A stretch of 64,000 nucleotides of DNA. Source: Planomonospora sp. ID82291 (GTDB lineage Bacteria > Actinomycetota > Actinomycetes > Streptosporangiales > Streptosporangiaceae). The notes under the pieces were generated by a model, which was not told where the DNA came from, searched no databases, and worked only from the letters and a program-made list of their open reading frames with translations. Below are positions 55,285 through 63,980 of this stretch, one piece after another (positions within the stretch are counted from its first letter, which is position 1; each line of letters begins with the position of its first letter). The position numbers were made by a program, and so were the translations under genes. The stretch spans positions 1,612,001-1,676,000 of the forward strand of contig NZ_JABTEX010000002.1 of assembly GCF_015711645.1 (NCBI RefSeq). The letters are read 5' to 3'.

Positions 55285-56472
55285 TCAGCCCCCGGTGGCC
55301 GGCCGGTCGACGGCGCCGGGGGACAGGACGTGGTCGACGACCATGACGGCCGCGCCGATCACCCCCGCCCGGTCGCCCAGCTCGCTGGCGGTGATGGTCA
55401 GGTGCTGGGTCGCCAGGGGGAGCGACCTGCTGTAGATGACCTCGCGGAGCCCCGCCAGGACCTGCTCCCCGGCCTCGGCGAGGTCGCCGCCGATCACGAT
55501 GACCGAGGGGTTGAAGAAGTTCACGATCGAGGCGAGGACGTCGCCGATCTCGCGTCCCGCCTGGCGGATGAGCTGGACGGCCTGGGTGTTGCCGCCCCGC
55601 ACCAGGCGGACCACGTCACGGCTGTCGGCGGCCTGCACGCCCTCGGCGCGCAGGCGGGCGGCCATCGCCGCGCCCCCGGCGACGGCCTCCAGGCAGCCGG
55701 CGTTGCCGCACCGGCAGACGGTGTCGAGGGCCGAGGCGACCCGGATGTGGCCGATGTCCCCGGCGGCGCCCTGAGCGCCGCGGTGCAGGCGGCGGTCGCT
55801 GATGATGCCGCAGCCGATGCCCGTGCCGATCTTGACGAAGATGAGGTGATCGGCCTCAGGGCGGGCGGCCCAGTGCTCGCCGAGGGCCATGATGTTCACG
55901 TCGTTGTCGGCGAGCACGGGCACGCCCAGCCGCCCGCCGAGCCACTCGGGCACGGGGAAACCGTCCCAGCCCGGCATTATCGGAGGGTTGACCGGCCGGC
56001 CCGAGCCGTGCTCGACCGGGCCGGGCAGCCCGACGCCGATGCCGCAGACCTCGGCCGTCGAGTGCCCGGTCTCGGCGAGCATCTCCTCGAAGGTCCGCTG
56101 GAGCCAGGCGAGCGTCGGCTCGGGTCCCCGGTCGACCGGCAGCTCGGCCGCCCGCTCGGTCAGCACCTCGGTCGCCAGGTCGGTGACCGCCACCCGGGCG
56201 TGCGTGGCGCCCAGATCGGCGGCCAGGACGACGCGGGCGGAGCGGTTGAAGGTGAAGGCGACGGCGGGGCGCCCGCCCGAGGAGACCGCCTCCTCGGTGG
56301 GGACGATCCACTGCTGGCCGACGAGCGCGTCGAGGCGCTGCGCCAGGGTGGACCGGGCCAGGCCGGTGAGCTGGACCAGCTCGGCCCGCGTGCGGGCCCG
56401 CCCGTCGCGCAGGATGCTCAGGAGCGCCCCCGCGCCGGGGATCGGGCCGCCCTCCTCGCTGGGCACGCGCAC
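55285..56472 (-). CDS. ROK-family transcriptional regulator
   Basis: The protein has 395 residues. The N-terminal winged HTH (ARTRAELVQLTGLARSTLAQ then RLDALV) is followed by a ROK domain with VVLAADLGATHARVAV and the zinc motif GDIGHIRVASALDTV followed by CRCGNAGCLE. The GTG at 56472 has GAGGGGG 6 nt upstream and is preferred over a TTG at 56478. This is the second ROK in the window. It probably responds to a sugar; targets are unknown. Confidence 0.9.
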   Translation of the reverse strand: MRVPSEEGGPIPGAGALLSILRDGRARTRAELVQLTGLARSTLAQRLDALVGQQWIVPTEEAVSSGGRPAVAFTFNRSARVVLAADLGATHARVAVTDLATEVLTERAAELPVDRGPEPTLAWLQRTFEEMLAETGHSTAEVCGIGVGLPGPVEHGSGRPVNPPIMPGWDGFPVPEWLGGRLGVPVLADNDVNIMALGEHWAARPEADHLIFVKIGTGIGCGIISDRRLHRGAQGAAGDIGHIRVASALDTVCRCGNAGCLEAVAGGAAMAARLRAEGVQAADSRDVVRLVRGGNTQAVQLIRQAGREIGDVLASIVNFFNPSVIVIGGDLAEAGEQVLAGLREVIYSRSLPLATQHLTITASELGDRAGVIGAAVMVVDHVLSPGAVDRPATGG

Positions 56473-56701
56473 AGCCAACCCCCTCGATCCCGCCCTGCCG
56501 GAGCGACTTGCGTCCGTGGCACCCCCTCATTATGCCCACATCCCGACTACCTTCGGCCGACCTCCGCCATAAGGGGGCGGGTGACACCGCGCCACCGGAT
56601 CGGTTGAACGGCCCGATCACTCGTCCCGGCCCCGGCCGTGCGCCCTGCCGGGCCGTGCGCCCTGCCGGGTCTCCGGCCGCGGCACCGGCGGGGGCGCCCG
56701 G

Positions 56702-58576
56702 TCACGGGAGCGCGGGAGCCTCCTCCTCGGCCAGTACGGAGGACGGGATCAGGGCGATCGCGCTGATCCCGCCGTAGGGGGAGGGCCGCAGGGTGACCTG
56801 GACGCCGTGCCGGGAGGCGAGCATCGCGACCACGAACAGGCCGAGCCGGTCGCTGTCGGCCAGGTCGAACTCCGGCCGCTCGGCCAGGCGGCGGTTGAGC
56901 CCGGCCAGCTCCGCGTCCGGGATGCCCAGGCCGCGGTCCTCCACCTCGACGGCCAGCCCGGCCGCCGCCCACTCGGTCCGCACGATCACCCGGGTCTGCG
57001 GCGGGGAGAACACCGTCGCGTTCTCCACCAGCTCCGCGATCAGGTGGGTGAGGTCGGCCACGGCCGCGCCGGTCAGCGCGGCCCGGGGCGCGGGCAGCAC
57101 CCGCACCCGGGCGTAGTCCTCGACCTCCGCCACGGCCGCGCGCAGCACGTCCACCACCGGGACCGGCTTGCGCCAGCCCCGGCCCGGCGCCGCGCCGGAC
57201 AGGATGATCAGGTTCTCCGCGTGGCGGCGCATCCTCGTGGTCAGGTGGTCCAGGCGGTAGAGGTCGGCGAGCGTCTCCGGCTGCTCCTCCCTGCGCTGCA
57301 TCGCCTCCAGCTGGGTGAGCTGGCGGTGCAGCAGCGACTGGTTGCGCCGGGCCAGGCTGACGAAGACCTGGCTGACGCCCTTGCGGAGCCCGGCCTGGTC
57401 CGCCGCCGCCTCGTAGGCGGTGTGCCGGACGGTGTCGAGCGCCTGCCCGATGTCGCGGATCTCCGGCGTGCCGCCGAGCGGGGGCAGCGGCTCCTCGGGG
57501 ACGTCCTGGCCCCGCCGGAGCCGCTCCACGAGCTGCGGCATCCGCACCTCCGCCAACTGGACGGCCATCTGGCGCAGCTCGCCCAGCTCGGCGGCGAGCC
57601 GCGCGGCGAACCGGTGCGCCAGCACCACCGACAGGACCAGCAGGATCAGGCCGAGCCCGCCCGCGACCGCGATCTGGACCAGGACGGCGACCGCGGCGGG
57701 GACGACCCGGGCCGTCAGCAGCGCGACCACCTCGGTCTGCTGGCGCTCCACCTTGACCCAGAGCTGCTCCACCGGCGACAGGTCCGCCGGCAGGGTGCGG
57801 GAGGTCAGCGTCCGCGACTCCAGGTCGAGGAACGCCTGGTAGGACGGGGAGGCCCCGAGCGCGTCGTACGGCCCGCGCAGCTCGGCGTCGAGCCGGGCCA
57901 GGGCCTGCCGGTACACCAGCCGGCGCCGCGCCGCCATCTCGGCGAACGCGGCGTGCTCGGCGTCGGTCAGCCGCTCCCCGGCTCCGACGGCCGACAGCAG
58001 CGCCCGCTCCCTGGCCAGGATCTCCTTGGCCTCGCCGAGCCCGGTGACCGAGCGGGCCTGCTGGTAGATCGAGATGTCGGGGACCAGGATCATCCGGTCG
58101 TACATGCGGAACATCGCGTCGATGACGGCGTCGTACTCGCGGATCACCCGGGTGGCGTCCGCGCCGCGGGAGTCGACCAGGGTGCGGGTGGCGGGCAGCC
58201 GGTCCAGCGTGGCGAAGAGCGAGACGAGCCGGATGCGCATGTCGTCGCCGACCGCGTCCCGGGTGTCCGCCGACAGGGCGGTCCTGCGGAAGGCGGCGAT
58301 GGCCCGGTCGGACTCCAGCCGCTGCTGGACGACCGTCTCCAGGTCGGACCTGTCGTGCAGGTAGCGGGCGGAGTGCAGCCGCTCGTTCTGCAGCTCGATG
58401 ACCGCCTTCTCCGAAGGCGTGGCCACGCTCTCGACCAGCGTGTTGATCTCCAGGAGCCGTATCCCGTCCCCGGTGGTCAGAGCCGCGGCGAAGCCCCAGA
58501 GCAGGACGAGGGAGACGATCGGCACCAGCAGGAGGGCGGTGATCCGGAAGCGGATCGGCCGACCGGGATTGTCCAT
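56702..58576 (-). CDS. NIT-domain sensor histidine kinase-like protein
   Basis: The protein has 624 residues. TM1 is at about 10-34, an extracytoplasmic nitrate/nitrite-sensing (NIT)-like helical domain at about 45-290 (PSEKAVIELQNERLHSARYL), TM2 at about 295-325, then a HAMP-like segment, a helical region (VFVSLARRNQSLLHRQLTQL) and HATPase_c at about 480-600 (IAELVENATVFSPPQTRVIV, VEDRGLGIPDAEL). The phosphoacceptor region is of the atypical RNQSLL type found in Streptomyces conservons. The usual conservon partners (roadblock, DUF742, GTPase) are absent. Confidence 0.88.
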   Translation of the reverse strand: MDNPGRPIRFRITALLLVPIVSLVLLWGFAAALTTGDGIRLLEINTLVESVATPSEKAVIELQNERLHSARYLHDRSDLETVVQQRLESDRAIAAFRRTALSADTRDAVGDDMRIRLVSLFATLDRLPATRTLVDSRGADATRVIREYDAVIDAMFRMYDRMILVPDISIYQQARSVTGLGEAKEILARERALLSAVGAGERLTDAEHAAFAEMAARRRLVYRQALARLDAELRGPYDALGASPSYQAFLDLESRTLTSRTLPADLSPVEQLWVKVERQQTEVVALLTARVVPAAVAVLVQIAVAGGLGLILLVLSVVLAHRFAARLAAELGELRQMAVQLAEVRMPQLVERLRRGQDVPEEPLPPLGGTPEIRDIGQALDTVRHTAYEAAADQAGLRKGVSQVFVSLARRNQSLLHRQLTQLEAMQRREEQPETLADLYRLDHLTTRMRRHAENLIILSGAAPGRGWRKPVPVVDVLRAAVAEVEDYARVRVLPAPRAALTGAAVADLTHLIAELVENATVFSPPQTRVIVRTEWAAAGLAVEVEDRGLGIPDAELAGLNRRLAERPEFDLADSDRLGLFVVAMLASRHGVQVTLRPSPYGGISAIALIPSSVLAEEEAPALP

Positions 58577-58695
58577 ACGTCGCCTCGGGGGGGATTTCGT
58601 GATGAAATGCGCGATCAGAGATCGCTGCTGAGGCTACACCTCCTGCGGCCGGTCGGTCAGATCCCACCCGCGTTCCCCACCTTCGGAGGCACCCC

Positions 58696-59115
58696 GTGCG
58701 GCTACCGCGCACCCCGTCCGGCTGGTCCATCGCCGTCTTCGGCCTGCTGGCCTTCCTGCTCGGCCTGCTCGGGCTCGTCTCGCCCGGCACGACGCTGGAG
58801 ATGCTCGGCTTCGAGGTGCTCCGGACGCGCGCGCCCGGCGACTACACCCTCGTCTACATGGCCGCCTCGTCGATGGCGGCGGTGAACATGGGCGTCTACT
58901 ACATGCTCGCCTCGGCGGTGGACTTCCGCCCCTTCTTCTTCTGGACGGTCCCGTTCCGCCTGGTCACCTTCACCGTCTTCACCGCCCTGGTGGTCACCGG
59001 CGAGGCCCCGGCGAAGTTCCTCGGCGTGGGCCTGTGGGAGGGCGCGGGCGCGCTGATCACCGGGGCGGCACTGTGGTGGGAGAGCCGCCGGACGCCGGCG
59101 GCGCAGGCCGCCTGA
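58696..59115 (+). CDS. Small integral membrane protein
   Basis: The protein has 139 residues and four hydrophobic segments (SIAVFGLLAFLLGLLGLVSP, LVYMAASSMAAVNMGVYYML, FFFWTVPFRLVTFTVFTALV and a C-terminal one). The GTG has GGAGG 6 nt upstream. Its 3' end overlaps the convergent gene by 59 bp. The family is not recognised; it resembles short membrane proteins with a helix-bundle of DoxX-like size. Confidence 0.75.
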   Translation: MRLPRTPSGWSIAVFGLLAFLLGLLGLVSPGTTLEMLGFEVLRTRAPGDYTLVYMAASSMAAVNMGVYYMLASAVDFRPFFFWTVPFRLVTFTVFTALVVTGEAPAKFLGVGLWEGAGALITGAALWWESRRTPAAQAA

Positions 59116-59914
59116 AGAAGGCCGCGATCGCGACGGGGTCCACCGGACCGGCGAGCAGGGCGAGCATCTCGTCCCTGCGCGCCGGATCCACCTTGAACGG
59201 GTGGCCGAACACGCGCGGGCCGGTCCCGTCGTGCAGCAGCCGGGTCAGCATCAGGTCGCCGGGCAGGGCCTGCGCGGGAAGGAGCTCGTCGGTCAGGGTC
59301 ACCTCGCCGGTGCCGTCGGTCAGGGTGATCTCCCGCCCGGCGACGCCGAGGACCTCCCAGAGCCGCAGCGGGGTCCGCCGCCACGACTCCAGCAGCGCGA
59401 CCTCGTCCTCGCGCAGCCACTCGCCCCGCGCGTCCAGGAACTCGCCGACCACGTCGCGCTCGAACAGCGCCAGGTCGGCCAGGGCGTGCTCGGCCACCCG
59501 CACGCTCCGGGCCACCAGCTCGCCGACCAGGTGGCGGCGGGCCGGCCGGTAGAGGTAGACGGTCAGTTGCCGGAACAGGTGCGCGGCCCGTGCGGGCAGC
59601 CCCTGCCCGGGGTCGGTGCGGCAGGCGGCGTACTCCTCGGCGTCCCGTCTGGCCGGTTCGAGCCCGGGGTCGAGGGAGAGGGCCTCCTCGACGAGGCCGG
59701 CCGCCTCGAACGAGCGGCCCTCGCCCTCCGCGGACCGGGCGGCCAGCAGCAGCGCGGCCGGCTCGGTCCGGGGCAGGGCCTTGAGGAGGCCGGGAGGCAG
59801 GGGTTCCCGCTCCACCTCGTCGGCGACCCGGGCCAGGACCTCCGCCGACCGCGACAGGGAGGCGATCACCTCGGACAGGTCCGCGCCCTCGCTCAGGGAT
59901 GGGAACTCGCTCAT
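59057..59914 (-). CDS. Hypothetical protein resembling the region beside SEC-C motifs
   Basis: The 285-residue soluble protein has the middle and C-terminal parts (LFERDVVGEFLDARGEWLRE, LLESWRRTPLRLWEVLGVAG, GDLMLTRLLHDGTGPRVFGH) that recall proteins carrying a SEC-C zinc motif and an OB-like segment. No CxC...HC SEC-C motif is present. The N-terminal half is helical, TPR-like (AAGLVEEALSLDPGLEPARR). The ATG at 59914 directly follows GGAGGG. The function is unknown. Confidence 0.65.
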   Translation of the reverse strand: MSEFPSLSEGADLSEVIASLSRSAEVLARVADEVEREPLPPGLLKALPRTEPAALLLAARSAEGEGRSFEAAGLVEEALSLDPGLEPARRDAEEYAACRTDPGQGLPARAAHLFRQLTVYLYRPARRHLVGELVARSVRVAEHALADLALFERDVVGEFLDARGEWLREDEVALLESWRRTPLRLWEVLGVAGREITLTDGTGEVTLTDELLPAQALPGDLMLTRLLHDGTGPRVFGHPFKVDPARRDEMLALLAGPVDPVAIAAFFRRPAPPASGGSPTTVPPR

Positions 59915-60050
59915 CCCTCCATTCTCGTACGCCCGCCGTACGGCTCCGCCCGTCCGCCCGCCACCGCCCGCGAGGCCGGCCGTGGCGGGCCGCGCCCCGC
60001 CGTGACCCGCCGTACGGCTCCGCCCGTCCGCCGCGGCCTCGCACGTGAAG

Positions 60051-60093
60051 CGGCGCCGCCGCCCCCCAGGACAGGAGGGGGACGGCGGCGCCG
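60051..60093. terminator. Strong hairpin in the gap before the protease gene end
   Basis: CGGCGCCGCC (60051-60060) pairs with GGCGGCGCCG (60084-60093), and inner C5/G5 runs extend the stem. It lies about 100 bp downstream of the protease stop (minus strand) and upstream of the SEC-C-like gene. The gap 59915-60191 also has two copies of a 27-bp direct repeat (about 59933 and 60006) and no gene. Confidence 0.65.
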
Positions 60094-60191
60094 TTCGGGG
60101 GGGTGCCGCGCCGGGCGGCGCGGGGCCGCGGCGGTGCCGGTGAGCCGCCCGTGAGCGGCCCGTGAGCGGTCCGGGCACCGCCGCGTTCGCG

Positions 60192-61727
60192 CTACGGCGT
60201 CGTCAGGCCGACGGTGAAGGCGCCGGTGCCGCTGTAGGCGTGGATCCGGACCCGGTAGGTGCCCGAGGTGCCGTTGTAGGTGAAGGACTCGTCAGGGCCG
60301 GAGCCGGTCCCGCTGGCCACGTTCACCCAGGAGGAACCGCTCTGCTTCTGCAGGTAGAGGTCGAAGTCGGTGCCGTTCGGGCCGTCCAGGCAGAGCCGGT
60401 GGGTGCCCGAGGCGGCGGTGAAGGAGGCGCTGTAGAGGTTCTGGCCGGAGGTGGTGGCCGAGCCGCTGAGGGTCCGGGTGTAGCCGGTGCAGCCGGTGGG
60501 CGGCGGGGGCTCGGTGCCGCCGCCGGTGGCCAGGGTCAGGCCGTAGGCCGAGAGGATCTCGTTGACCGGCTGGTGGTAGGTGGTGCCGCCGGAGGTGCAG
60601 TTGCCGGAGCCGCCGGAGGTGACGCCCTGGGCCTGGTCGCCGGAGATGTACGAGCCGCCGGAGTCGCCGGGCTCGGCGCACACGCTGGTGCGGGTCACCC
60701 CGGAGATGGTGCCCTCGGGGTAGGTGACGCTGGTGTTGTGCTGGCCGATGGTGCCGCAGTGGTACCCGGTGGTGGAGCCGGCGCGGCAGATGGAGGAGCC
60801 GACCGCCCGCTGCGTGGAGCCGCGGACCGGCAGGATGCCGGAGTTGTAGGCGTTCACGACGCCGGTCGGGGTCCACTGGCTGTTGACCTCGACCCAGGCG
60901 TAGTCGTTGCCCGGGAAGGACGAGCCGCGGAAGGTGCCCTGCGCGACCCGGTTGTGGCCCTGGGTGGCGGTGCCGACGTCGCCGCAGTGGCCGGCGGTGA
61001 CGAAACCGCCCTGGCTGCCGGCCTTGGTCACCGAGAAGCCGACCGAGCAGCGGCCGCCCATGTAGTAGGCGTCGCCGCCGCGCACGTCGTAGAGCGGCTG
61101 GGGCTGCTCGGCGGTCCGCTCGACGCGGACCAGCGAGGCGTCGACGCCGCTGGCGTCCACGAAGGCCTGCGCCTCGGCGGTGTCGCGGGCCAGGACCACG
61201 ACGCTGTTGTCCTGGACGTCGACGTACCAGGAGGCGATCGACTTGGGCGAGCCCTCGGCCTTGGCGTCGAGCCCGGCCTTGGCGGCGTCGAGCGTCGCGA
61301 GCGAGTGCCGGACCAGCTTGGCCTGCGCACCCGTCGTGAGGATGGCGGAGATCTGGGCGGAGTCGCTGGTCGCCACGACGAACTCGGCGGTGGGCCCGGT
61401 CACCCACGCTCCGCCGAACTTCTCGCCGAGCCGGGCGGCGAGCACCGGCTCGACCTTGGCCGCGGCGGCCTCGTTGACCAGCCGGGTCCTGGCCTGGTCG
61501 GCGTTGATGCCGAGGTCGCGGGCCAGGGCGTCGACCAGGCCGGGTGCGGGCGCGGGGGCCTTGGCGGCCATCGCCTTGGCGTCGGTGTACAGGGCGGTGG
61601 AGGCGTCGCCGGGCCCGGCCTTGCCCGGGGTGAAGGCGTCGTCCGGTCCGGCGTGGGCGAGGGCGGGGGTGGCCACCAGCGCGAGGGCGAGCGCGAAGCC
61701 CGCCGTCACGGCACTTCGTCGGAGCAT
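60192..61727 (-). CDS. Secreted S1 serine protease (streptogrisin-like) with pro-region and C-terminal PPC domain
   Basis: The protein has 511 residues. The signal peptide is about 1-24 (AVTAGFALALALVATPALA). A pro-domain spans about 45-205, of the alpha-lytic type that guides folding. The chymotrypsin-fold catalytic domain is at about 213-400, with H247 (GGFVTAGHCG), D275 (FPGNDYAWVEV) and S356 (AEPGDSGGSYI). A Gly/Pro linker and a PPC (pre-peptidase C-terminal) domain at about 415-511 end the protein. The ATG at 61727 has AGGAG 8 nt upstream. It is an extracellular protease; the PPC domain may aid secretion or substrate binding. Confidence 0.93.
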   Translation of the reverse strand: MLRRSAVTAGFALALALVATPALAHAGPDDAFTPGKAGPGDASTALYTDAKAMAAKAPAPAPGLVDALARDLGINADQARTRLVNEAAAAKVEPVLAARLGEKFGGAWVTGPTAEFVVATSDSAQISAILTTGAQAKLVRHSLATLDAAKAGLDAKAEGSPKSIASWYVDVQDNSVVVLARDTAEAQAFVDASGVDASLVRVERTAEQPQPLYDVRGGDAYYMGGRCSVGFSVTKAGSQGGFVTAGHCGDVGTATQGHNRVAQGTFRGSSFPGNDYAWVEVNSQWTPTGVVNAYNSGILPVRGSTQRAVGSSICRAGSTTGYHCGTIGQHNTSVTYPEGTISGVTRTSVCAEPGDSGGSYISGDQAQGVTSGGSGNCTSGGTTYHQPVNEILSAYGLTLATGGGTEPPPPTGCTGYTRTLSGSATTSGQNLYSASFTAASGTHRLCLDGPNGTDFDLYLQKQSGSSWVNVASGTGSGPDESFTYNGTSGTYRVRIHAYSGTGAFTVGLTTP

Positions 61728-61805
61728 GTGATCTCTCCTCATGTTCGGGGGGTGCGCCGTCAACGTAACGGCGGGCGCATGAGGCGCGGATCTACCAGTT
61801 CGCCC

Positions 61806-62822
61806 CTACCGCCGCGTTATGGGCGGGGGGAGGGCGGAGGAGAGGGGGCGGGCGTCGAGGTCCTGCGGCGCGGTGCCGAAGCGCGGGTCGCCCGCCAGCC
61901 AGGACGCGTACCGCGTGCTCCGCCGTACGGCGTCGGCGTGGGCCGACCGCGCGTGCTCGGTGATCACCGGGGCGACCCGGGCGACGGGCGACTCCGGGTG
62001 CCAGCCGAGCAGCTGCCGCCAGCGCAGCGGGGCGCCCGCGAGCGGGAGCAGTCCCAGCCCGGCGGCGGGCTGGAAGGTCGCCTGGCACAGCGCGACGGCG
62101 CGGCCGACCGTGGCCAGGTGCATGCACGTGGCCACATCGGTCTCGTAGACGGTCTTCGGGGTGAAACCCGCGCGGGCGCAGGCCGCCGCGAAGCAGTCGC
62201 CGAAGCAGCCGTCGCCGGGCGTGGCCGTCCACTGCTCGTCGGCCAGCTCGCCCAGCTCGGCCTCCTTCCTGCCCATCAGCCGGTGCTCCTCGCTGAGCAG
62301 CACGAAGACCGGATCCACGGCGATGGTCGTCCAGACGACGGGCCCGTCCACCGGCGGCGGGCTCTCCCCGCAGGCGCCGATGATCGCGAAGTCCAGCCGC
62401 CCGGTGGTGAGCATCGTGTTCAGCTCCCTGGCCGACCAGGAGGTGTGGGTCGTCACCGGTGTCGACGGCCACGCCGTCGTGAGCCGGTCGACCAGCCCTC
62501 CGAGGATCGGCCCGTTGGTGGCGCCGAGCCGGTAGCGGGGGATCTCCCCGCAGGCGTTGGCGAAGCGCACGGCCTCTTCCTGGAGCTCCCTGGCGGCGGG
62601 CAGCAGCACCCGCGCCCGGGCCAGCACCAGCTCTCCGAGGGGCGTGGGCCTGGCGCCGTTGTGGTCGCGGTCGAAGAGAGATCCTCCCAGCACCCGCTCT
62701 ATCCGTTTGAGCTGCGCGGTCAGCGCGGGCTGGGCCAGCCCGAGATGGGTGGCCGCCTTGGTGACGCTCCCGGCCTCGGCGACCGCGCGCACGATCCTGA
62801 GGTGTCGGAGCTCGAGATCCAT
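61806..62822 (-). CDS. LysR-family transcriptional regulator
   Basis: The 338-residue protein has an N-terminal HTH (LRHLRIVRAVAEAGSVTKAA then THLGLAQPALTAQLKRIE) followed by a LysR substrate-binding domain (RLGATNGPILGGLVDRL, LDFAIIGACGESPPP). The ATG is at 62822. It lies 79 bp upstream of the protease gene on the same strand, and so might control it, though LysR targets are often divergent. The effector is unknown. Confidence 0.9.
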   Translation of the reverse strand: MDLELRHLRIVRAVAEAGSVTKAATHLGLAQPALTAQLKRIERVLGGSLFDRDHNGARPTPLGELVLARARVLLPAARELQEEAVRFANACGEIPRYRLGATNGPILGGLVDRLTTAWPSTPVTTHTSWSARELNTMLTTGRLDFAIIGACGESPPPVDGPVVWTTIAVDPVFVLLSEEHRLMGRKEAELGELADEQWTATPGDGCFGDCFAAACARAGFTPKTVYETDVATCMHLATVGRAVALCQATFQPAAGLGLLPLAGAPLRWRQLLGWHPESPVARVAPVITEHARSAHADAVRRSTRYASWLAGDPRFGTAPQDLDARPLSSALPPPITRR

Positions 62823-62958
62823 ACCGGGAAGGTAAGGCCCCGACGGTATGGCTGCAATGCGAACAAGTCATGAAATCTGACTCAATTTCGTGGAATCGTT
62901 CCAATGGCGTATGCCGTACCGGAGGTGAGGACGGGCCTGGACGGGGTAAGCGGATGCC

Positions 62959-63180
62959 ATGACGATGGGAATCGATCCTAAGGACCTGTCAGAGGACGAC
63001 CTGATCCGCGAGCTGCGCCGGCTGCACGCCACCCGGACGGACACGTTCCTGCACGGTTCGGCCGACGCGCTCGCCAACCACAGCACCCGGACCGAGGAGC
63101 TGGAGGAGGAGTACCTGCGCCGCCACCCCGAGCGCCAGGTCGACCCCGAACGGCTGCGCGAGGGCGCCCGGCAGCGCTGA
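62959..63180 (+). CDS. DUF6158 family small protein
   Basis: The 73-residue, charged helical protein reads KDLSEDDLIRELRRLHATRT, DTFLHGSADALANHSTRTEE, LEEEYLRRHPER, the pattern of DUF6158 in actinomycetes. No function is known. It is followed by another small gene on the same strand. Confidence 0.82.
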   Translation: MTMGIDPKDLSEDDLIRELRRLHATRTDTFLHGSADALANHSTRTEELEEEYLRRHPERQVDPERLREGARQR

Positions 63181-63238
63181 GACCGGCCCGGCCGGGAGAC
63201 CGGCGGGCCCCACCGAGCCCCACCGAGGAGGTACGGCC

Positions 63239-63478
63239 GTGCGAGACGATCCCCATGACGTGCAGACCCTGTCGACCGACGACATGACCGTCTACGAGGC
63301 GGTGGCCTACCTCGCCGTGGACGACCGCGTCGCCGAGACCGCGGACGTCGCCCGGGTGGCGGCCCTGCCCGAGGAGGCCGTACGGCGCAGCCTCGCCGTC
63401 CTGGCCGAGAAGGGCTGGATCGAGCCCCGGGGCGGGGCCCACGTCCTCGGTCCCCACGACTGGTCGGTGGAACGCTGA
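63239..63478 (+). CDS. Small winged-helix-like protein
   Basis: The 79-residue protein carries a likely HTH/winged-helix segment (VAYLAVDDRVAETADVARVA, LPEEAVRRSLAVLAEKGWIE). The GTG has GAGGAGG 8 nt upstream. It may be a DNA-binding or adaptor protein; the family is not recognised. It lies 58 bp after the DUF6158 gene, possibly in one operon. Confidence 0.7.
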   Translation: MRDDPHDVQTLSTDDMTVYEAVAYLAVDDRVAETADVARVAALPEEAVRRSLAVLAEKGWIEPRGGAHVLGPHDWSVER

Positions 63479-63534
63479 GCTCCGGCGGGCGCCACATGAC
63501 CGCCCCGCCGGTTCCGCGGCCCCGTCCGCCCGTC

Positions 63535-63834
63535 TCAGATCCTGGACAGGATGCGGTCGCTGACGAAGCACAGCATGGTGAACTCCCTGGCCCGCCGGTA
63601 GGCGAAGTCGGACAGCCCGTCGCTGTCGGCGGCGTACAGGTCGAGGTCGAACTCCAGCAGCCGCTCGGCCACCGACGCGTGCACCTCCAGCACGTCGTCC
63701 GGCCAGGCCGCGTACGTCTCGCCGTCGACCCAGCGGGCCGAGAACGACTCGAACAGGATGCCGTCGACCAGGCCCGCGAGCTGCGGGAGCAGGGCGAAAC
63801 CGCGATCGGCCGGCCTGACCGGCCTGGAGAACAC
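63535..63834 (-). CDS. Truncated TIM-barrel protein resembling the C-terminal half of GH114-like enzymes
   Basis: This 99-residue frame reads LPQLAGLVDGILFESFSARW, HASVAERLLEFDLDLYAADS and FAYRRAREFTMLCFVSDRIL. It is like the end of endo-alpha-1,4-polygalactosaminidase-type barrels (ESxF, then vDY, then vSDR.L). Full enzymes have well over 200 residues. Here an in-frame stop lies upstream, near 63913, and a repeat array occupies where the rest should be. The GTG at 63834 has GGAGG 8 nt upstream, so a short product may still be made. The family call is tentative. Confidence 0.5.
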   Translation of the reverse strand: MFSRPVRPADRGFALLPQLAGLVDGILFESFSARWVDGETYAAWPDDVLEVHASVAERLLEFDLDLYAADSDGLSDFAYRRAREFTMLCFVSDRILSRI

Positions 63835-63905
63835 GCCGATCCTCCACCGGGAGGCGACGAGGCTCCACGAGGAGCGTCCGGCCGTGATCGGCGACTGCGG
63901 TTCGT

Positions 63906-63980
63906 GCCGACCGCATCAGGGCCGACCGCATCAGGGCCGACCGCATCAGGGCCGACCGCATCAGGGCCGACCGCGTCAGG
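63906..63980. repeat. 15-bp tandem repeat, five copies
   Basis: GCCGACCGCATCAGG is repeated at 63906, 63921, 63936 and 63951, with a one-base variant at 63966. It lies immediately upstream of the truncated TIM-barrel gene and runs nearly to the window edge. Confidence 0.92.

Noticed and set aside
60162-62873. Long plus-strand open frame of about 900 codons opposite the protease and LysR genes
   Set aside because: It is an antisense shadow. The opposite strand carries complete catalytic and HTH motifs, a signal peptide and ribosome sites.
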